DNA of 64,000 bases from Limnanthes douglasii subsp. nivea (taxonomy: Eukaryota > Streptophyta > Magnoliopsida > Brassicales > Limnanthaceae): assembly GCA_036936605.1 (NCBI GenBank), contig JAUPFV010000001.1, positions 74,853,910 to 74,917,909 on the forward strand. The letters are read 5' to 3'. Below, in pieces: positions 58,995-64,000 of this stretch; within the stretch, counting starts at the first letter, position 1; each line of letters opens with the position of its first letter. The notes below the pieces were generated by a model, which made no database searches, had not been told where the DNA came from, and was given only the letters and a program-made list of their open reading frames with translations. The translations under genes and the position numbers were made by a program.

Positions 58995-60631
58995 AAGGGG
59001 GCCCTCCCCGAGGTCATCCCATGTGATGATCCAAGCGAGGCCCCCGGATTTCAGGTCGCAGAGGACGACTCTGCGACACACGAATTTGAGACTGGCAAAG
59101 TTCTGAAAATAGTGGTCCACCTCTCTCCGGAGTTTAAAGAGAAGTTAATTGCTTTCTTATCTGATAAACTTGATATGTTTGCTTGGTGTGCACAGGATGT
59201 CACTGGTGTGCCGGCGGAAATCATGTGTCACAAACTCGCGATACGATTAGATGTCCGACCAATAGTCCAGAAAAGAAGGCCTGTCTCTCCGGAAAAGGCC
59301 TCAGCGATCTTGTTGGAAGTCGAAATGCTGTTGAGCATAGGTCATATTCGCGAATCGCATTATCCCGTATGGGCTTCCAATCCGGTGTTGGTGAGAAAGA
59401 AAAATGGCAAGTGGAGAATGTGTATTGACTTTACAGATTTGAACAAAGCTTGCCCTAAGGATCCGTTTCCTGTGCCTCGCATCGATCAATTAGTGGACTC
59501 TACCTCCGGGAATCGATTGTTATCTTTTATGGACGCTTATTCGGGGTACAACCAAATTCGATTGGCTGCCAATGATGAGGAAAGCACTTCTTTTATTACT
59601 GGACGAGGCTTATATTGCTATAAGGTCATGCCGTTCGGGTTGAAAAATGCGGGGGCAACTTATCAGCGTCTGGTTAATAAAACTTTCGAAGGACAGATTG
59701 GGCGAAACATGAAAGCCTATATTGACGATATGTTAGTCAAAAGTGAGCGAGACGAAGATCATTTTGCGGACTTAGCAGAGACATTCCATAATTTACGCAG
59801 GGTCAATCTCAAACTCAATCCGGAGAAGTGCATTTTTGGGGTAAGGTCAGGGAAATTCCTCGGATACATGATCAGCGAAAAAGGCATCGAGTCTGACCCC
59901 GAGCAGCTAAAAGCCCTGATCTCCATGACTCCCCCCCGAAATATTAAAGAAGTCCAAATTCTGACAGGATGATTGGCTGCTCTGATCGATTCATTTCCCG
60001 CTCGTCGGATAAGTGTGCCCCGTTCTTTAAAGTATTGCGGAATGCGAAGCATTTTTGTTGGACTGAAGAATGTTCGACCGCTTTTCGAAAAATTCAAGAG
60101 TATCTGGCCTCTCCGGAAATCTTAACAAAACCTGTGGTCGGGGAGACATTAATTGTCTACGTGGCAGTATCCGAATGTGCTGTCAGTGCCATTCTCCTCC
60201 GCGGAGATGGTTCTCTTCTAAGGCCAATTTGTTATGTCAGTAAGAGTTTGTTGGACGCCGAGAAGCGATATCTTACTTTGGAGAAGGTAACTTTAGCGTT
60301 GGTGACGGTAGCGCGAAAGATGAGGCCTTATTTCCAAGCTCATCCAATTTTTGTTCGGACGAATTTTCCTTTGAAGAGTCTATTACAGAGGCCAGACATC
60401 TCTGGTAGGATGACTAAGTGGTCCGTGGAGCTGGGAGACTTCGACATAACGTTTGAGCCTCGAACGGCAATAAAAGCACAAGTGTTAGCGGATTTCTTGG
60501 TTGAGTTCCATTCAGACAGAGAAGAGCAGGAGGAACATGACGCGGTTGTCGAAGAGGAATGGGTAATACGGACGGATGGCGGGTCAAATATTTCAGGCAG
60601 TGGGGCAGGCGTCCAGTTGATATCCCCGTAA
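58989..60631 (+). pseudogene. Reverse transcriptase and RNase H of element 2
   Basis: RT from about 59112: palm motifs FMDAYSGYNQ and VMPFGLKNAG, active-site YIDDML (about 59719-59736), and GVRSGKFLGYMIS. TGA at 59970-59972 (Arg in element 1) and a one-base frameshift shortly after (near 59985) break it. The second frame (59969-60631) carries RFISRSSDKCAPFFKVLR, RNase H (YVAVSECAVSAILL) and the connection LEKVTLALVTVARKM. The second RNase H begins with IRTDGGSNISGSGAGV and stops at TAA 60629-60631. The sequence is otherwise alignable to element 1 without gaps of note. Confidence 0.9.
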
Positions 60632-61305
60632 GGGGTAGCTATGTTCCAAGCCATTCGCTTCGGTTTCAAGGCTACTAATAATGAAGCTGAGTATGAAGCT
60701 GCTTTGGCGGGCTTACGGTTGGCTCAAATATGTGGTGCTCGGCGAGTAAAATTGATCAGTGACTCTCAGTTGGTGATAAATCAATCTTCCGGGGATTCTG
60801 AGGCCAAGAAGGAATCGCTGATACAGTATTTGAAGCTGATGAAAAATTTGGCATCTGAATTTGAGGGAGTTAAGTTCGAGCATGTTCGAAGAGAATTAAA
60901 TGCCGTCCCGGATTCTCTCGCCTCCGCTTCACGAACAGAAGGATATCCGTGGGTGTTGGTTCAGGCACGACCTTCAATCTCGATTGGCGAAGAACATGCA
61001 GTGAACATCTCGGACGAAAGCCATGTGGTTACGCCTGATTGGAGAGCCGCTCTCATTAATTTTTTAGCTCATAACATTTTGCCCGTCGACAAACATGAAG
61101 CCAGAAAAGTTAGATTCAAATCTCACGGTTATATTTTGTTGGGAGGATTATTGTATAAAAGGTCTCTGAGTCGGCCCTTATTAAGGTGTTTGAGTTGCTA
61201 TGAATCACAAATTATCCTCTCCGAGTTACACGATGGTAAAGGGTCTGCTCATTGTGGATATAAGGCTTTAATCAGTAGGGTATTCTTGGCAGGCTATTAT
61301 TGGCC
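60632..61305 (+). pseudogene. Second RNase H and integrase zinc finger of element 2
   Basis: After the stop at 60631 the same frame continues: FQAIRFGFKATNNEAEYEAA, ISDSQLVINQ with the catalytic Asp retained (element 1 has lost it), HVRRELNAVPDSLA with the last Asp, then PDWRAALINFL and the start of the integrase zinc finger (HDGKGSAHCGYKAL). A frameshift at about 61300-61310 moves the reading to the next frame at TADAKDLVKRCDTCQRYA. Confidence 0.88.
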
Positions 61306-62274
61306 ACTATCACGGCCGACGCAAAAGATCTGGTCAAACGTTGCGACACGTGCCAACGCTATGCCAATGTAATTCACAAACCTGGGGTATTGATGGAAAG
61401 CATATCGGAGGCAGTTCCGTTTGACAGGTGGGGCATTGATTTGGTTGGGCCTCTACCCATGGCTTCTGGGGGTAGGCAGACAATAATTGTGGCCGTCGAC
61501 TATTTTTCCAAGTGGGTGGAAGCTGAGCCGCTCGCGGGAACAAAGGCCAAAGACGTAATCAAATTTTTTCTATCTAATATTTGTTGTCGTTTTGGTGTAC
61601 CATTGCAGATTACCACGGACAACGGGCCTCAGTTTGATAACAAAGAATTCCAGAGCTTCTGTGTATCAAGGGACATACGACAATGTTTTTCGGCACCATT
61701 TCACCCTCAGGCAAATGGGCAGGTGAAAGTAACTAATCGTACTATCCTCGACGGTCTTAAAAATAATTTGGAAGGCAAAGCGGGGAAATGGCCCGACTAT
61801 TTACAGGAGGTGTTGTGGGCATATCGAACGACCCCCCGAACGGCCACCACTGCGTCTCCATTTGCTTTAGTCTATGGGATGGATGCCGTGGTCCCTCCGA
61901 AGATCCTTTTCCCTTCACATCGAATAGCAACTTATGACTCAGACACAAATGACAAGAGCAGAGCATTGGCTTTAGACTTGGTTGAGGAAAAGAGACAGCG
62001 GGCACATCTGACTTCCTTCCACTATCAAACTCTTATGAGGAGTCGATATGCATCCAAAGTAAAACATAGAGACTTTCAGGTGGGAGACAAGGTCCTACGG
62101 AAATTTTTCTTGCACACTAAAGACAAGGGTTTGGGGAAGTTGGGACCTAACTGGGAAGGCCCTTATGAGGTCACCGAACGGATAAAGCCAGGCACATATC
62201 GGTTGAAAGATAAAGACGGGCGCTATCTCCGCTTACCTTGGAATATTGAGCATTTAAAGTTGTACCTTGATTAG
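61300..62274 (+). pseudogene. Integrase of element 2 (catalytic Glu lost)
   Basis: CDTCQRYA completes the zinc finger. The core has FDRWGIDLVGPLP, VDYFSKWVEAEP (first Asp) and TTDNGPQF (second Asp). Exactly 35 residues later the family Glu is Lys (QANGQVKVTNR, GAA to AAA), while element 1 has Glu. The C-terminal module FQVGDKVLRKFF and NWEGPYEV is intact, and the frame ends at TAG 62272-62274 after LKLYLD. Length (324 codons from 61300) and order are normal for the family. The mutation alone should abolish strand transfer. Confidence 0.92.
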
Positions 62275-62419
62275 CAGAGCCATATAGCATTGTGTTTCTT
62301 TTTGCTTTCTATGTATCCCTTGGAACAAATTTTGGTGAGGACACACTCTTTCCTACCCTGTTAGGCACAGGAAGGTTTTAATGAGGTGTTTCGAGGATCC
62401 ACTTAAATACAAAGTTTCT

Positions 62420-62925
62420 TTGCCTTAACTATTTTTTGAGTCACAGTAACATGTGCCTCGAATTATTGTCCCTTCGAACTATTTTTTGAGTCACAGTAAC
62501 ATGTGCCTCGAATTGTTGTCCCTCACATTATTTTTTGGGTCACAGTAAAATGTGCCTCGATTAGTTGTCTCTTCGAATTATTCTTTGAGGTCGCAATAAC
62601 GTATGCCTCCATTTTTATTGTTACTTAATTTATTTTTCGGGTCACATTAAAGTGTGCCTGGATGTTGTGAAACTTTCAAACTATTCTTCGGATCACATTA
62701 CGGTGTGCCTCGATGTTGTGGGACTTTCAAACTATTCTTCGGATCACATTACGGTGTGCCTCGATGTTGTGGGACTTTCAAACTATTCTTCGGATCACAT
62801 TACGGTGTGCCTCGATGTTGTGGGACTTTCAAACTATTCTTCGGATCACATTACAGTGTTCCTCGATGTTTTGGGACCTCCAAATTATCCTTCGGATCAT
62901 ATGATAGTGTGCCTCGAATCCACTC
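62420..62925. repeat. 50/51-bp tandem repeat in the 3' UTR of element 2
   Basis: About ten units with GTGTGCCTCGATGTTGTGGG and CTATTCTTCGGATCACATTA. Right-hand copies are exactly 51 bp apart (62650, 62701, 62752, 62803) and nearly identical; left-hand copies (62451, 62501, 62550, 62600) are diverged with about 50-bp spacing. Because 51 is a multiple of three, long spurious frames (62652-63050) run through it. Confidence 0.9.
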
Positions 62926-62999
62926 TCGTTGGTGAATCAAAATATCATCTCCTAAAATTTTTCGAAGAACCTATAGTTGTTCGCAGGCTAGTGCCATGG

Positions 63000-63385
63000 G
63001 GATTCGAAGGCCTCATTGCAAGCGTAATACTTACGAAATTGTCCAAGTAAAAGTCCTTCGAAGACCAATCAAATTGGGATTCGAAGGCCTCATTGCAAAA
63101 ATAATATATCAATTTATCCAAGTAGCAATTGTTCGATGACCAAAGAAATTGGGATTCGAAGGCCTCATTACAAACATAAAACCTGATGGATTTATCTAAG
63201 TAAAAATTGTTCGAAGGCCAAGGAAATTGGAACTCGAAGGCTCTATTGCGAACATAATACTAATGAATATATCAAAGTCAAAATTGTTCGAAGGCCAATA
63301 AAATTAGAGTTCGAAGGCCCTATTTCGTAATATGTGTGAATATTAACTAACTAACAATCTTTCGAAGGACAACACAGTTGGATAT
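63000..63385. repeat. 77-bp tandem repeat in the 3' UTR of element 2
   Basis: Five diverged units headed by GATTCGAAGGCCTCATTGC (63001, 63078, 63153, 63231, 63308), each containing AAAATTGTTCGAAGGCCAA near its end. Distinct from the neighbouring 50/51-bp repeat. Confidence 0.85.
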
Positions 63386-63516
63386 TGGCAGACCTTGTTC
63401 CAAACATAATATATATAGAAGTGAATATTCATTGCTCTTACAAAAAATGGAACAATACATGTTCAGGTCATTACAAAAACAGGCCTTATTGGGCCATGCA
63501 CAAAAAACAAACTAAC

Positions 63517-64000
63517 TCAATCTGCATTTTTCGAGGATTCACTCCCCTCACCATCTGAGTCTTCACTCTCACTTACGACTATTTGGGGAGGGAAAAGTTC
63601 TGGGGGGACAAGCTTCCAAAAAGGCCCCAGGTTATTTTCACGGTGCTCAGCATATATCTGGGTCAACAAGCCAGCTCGAGTAGCAGCATCACGGGCCTGC
63701 AAGGTCTTCGAACATGTTGTTGCATAAGCATCCATAGCCTTTTCCTTCACCTCCTCGATCTCTACAGGGAAACCTTTGATCTGTCTCTCCAACTGATCAC
63801 GCTCTGCAACTACCTTTCCAAGAGCTTCAGTACATTGGTTGAATCCATCACAAGCCAGACGATGCCCTTTTTTGTATTCCGCTATCATTAGCTCCTGGGA
63901 ATCAGTCTTCTCCTTGTACAAATCCCTCTCCTTCTGACAACAGTTCTCCAGCATTATCACATAACTCTCAGAGGCAGAAAGACGCTCGTACAAGGCATCA
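63517..64000 (-). CDS. Antisense additional ORF of element 2, C-terminal part (continues off window)
   Basis: The minus-strand frame is open from the window edge to TGA/TAG at 63517. It reads as a coiled-coil-like Glu/Lys/Gln-rich protein (ENCCQKERDLYKEKTDSQEL, AERDQLERQIKG, VEEVKEKAMDAYATT-type helices), then FWKLVPPELFPPQIV and an acidic Ser/Glu/Asp tail. The end is similar to the antisense gene of element 1 (FWKQVPEEDRP and an acidic tail, 8170-8281). Both lie between minisatellite and 3' LTR, against gag-pol. Function unknown. The visible 158 codons have no break, in contrast to gag-pol of the same element. Confidence 0.75.
   Translation of the reverse strand, partial: DALYERLSASESYVIMLENCCQKERDLYKEKTDSQELMIAEYKKGHRLACDGFNQCTEALGKVVAERDQLERQIKGFPVEIEEVKEKAMDAYATTCSKTLQARDAATRAGLLTQIYAEHRENNLGPFWKLVPPELFPPQIVVSESEDSDGEGSESSKNAD

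Larger units (their letters stand above)
56087..64000 (+). mobile_element. Ty3/gypsy Tat-lineage LTR retrotransposon (element 2), truncated by window end
   Basis: Plan on the plus strand: 5' LTR (about 56087-56450), primer-binding site, gag-protease, TAG, RT-RNase H-second RNase H, integrase, two minisatellites in the 3' UTR, then an antisense gene (63993 to 63517 minus) continuing beyond the window. It is the same lineage as element 1 but clearly diverged, and richer in GC than its surroundings. It is inactive: nonsense codons in gag, at the end of the protease frame, in RT and between the RNase H parts, frameshifts near 59985 and 61305, and loss of the integrase catalytic Glu. The 3' LTR lies outside the window. 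Confidence 0.92.

Noticed and set aside
62652..63050. Long open frame with 17-residue repeats
   Set aside because: It is produced by the 51-bp tandem repeat, whose length is a multiple of three, so all frames stay open; no start context or family.

Overview
This window is transposon-dense nuclear DNA of a flowering plant. It is AT-rich overall and almost every recognisable protein-coding signal belongs to a transposable element. The only non-transposon genes I can name are two broken fragments of plant gene families: a CONSTANS-like B-box/CCT gene with introns (44543-45588) and a piece of a DOA10/SUD1-type E3 ubiquitin ligase (about 45850-46540, minus strand). I see no intact host gene, no RNA gene and no CRISPR.

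Layout from left to right. A decayed Ty1/copia end (1-1440, minus) is followed by AT-rich filler. From about 4280 to 23110 lies an old Mutator-like DNA transposon: a transposase pseudogene on the plus strand (15403-17554) and an exon-scattered gene of plant-mobile-domain/DUF1985 type on the minus strand (22820 to 18733). Its non-coding parts are peppered with short words (TGCTAGATA, TTGCGATT). A nearly complete Ty3/gypsy Tat-lineage retrotransposon, element 1, is nested in its 5' part (4624-15226, minus; 599-bp LTRs, 5-bp target duplication ATGGT). A second, badly decayed relative with only its 5' LTR lies at 24168-29089 (minus). Decayed copia elements follow at about 29090-34800 (minus), 36960-38140 (plus) and 41340-43530 (minus). 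At 38940-40870 there is a chromovirus-like gypsy remnant (minus), split by an 848-bp miniature LTR element (39522-40369) related to element 1.

The right half holds the two host-gene fragments, then a zone of ancient tandem repeats: a region of diverged 58-bp repeats duplicated in tandem as a 1.9-kb unit (47824-51300), and a 26-bp minisatellite (52352-54920). Three solo LTRs of one family have inserted into that minisatellite, each with its own target-site duplication. A copia 5' LTR plus primer-binding site (to about 55990) abuts a second Tat-lineage element, element 2 (about 56087 to beyond the window end, plus strand).

How the parts work together. The two Tat elements have the same plan: gag, protease, RT, RNase H, a second RNase H, integrase, a minisatellite-bearing 3' untranslated region, then an extra gene in antisense orientation before the 3' LTR. 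Both also have an in-frame TAG at the protease/RT boundary in similar context (TAG CAA TTT and TAG CAA TTA); the second is the classical leaky-stop context. Both elements also carry other disabling mutations. The most interesting points are this shared stop, the miniature element with short LTRs against the 599-bp LTRs of element 1 (suggesting alternative polypurine-tract use), the repeated solo-LTR insertion into one minisatellite, and the conserved antisense genes.
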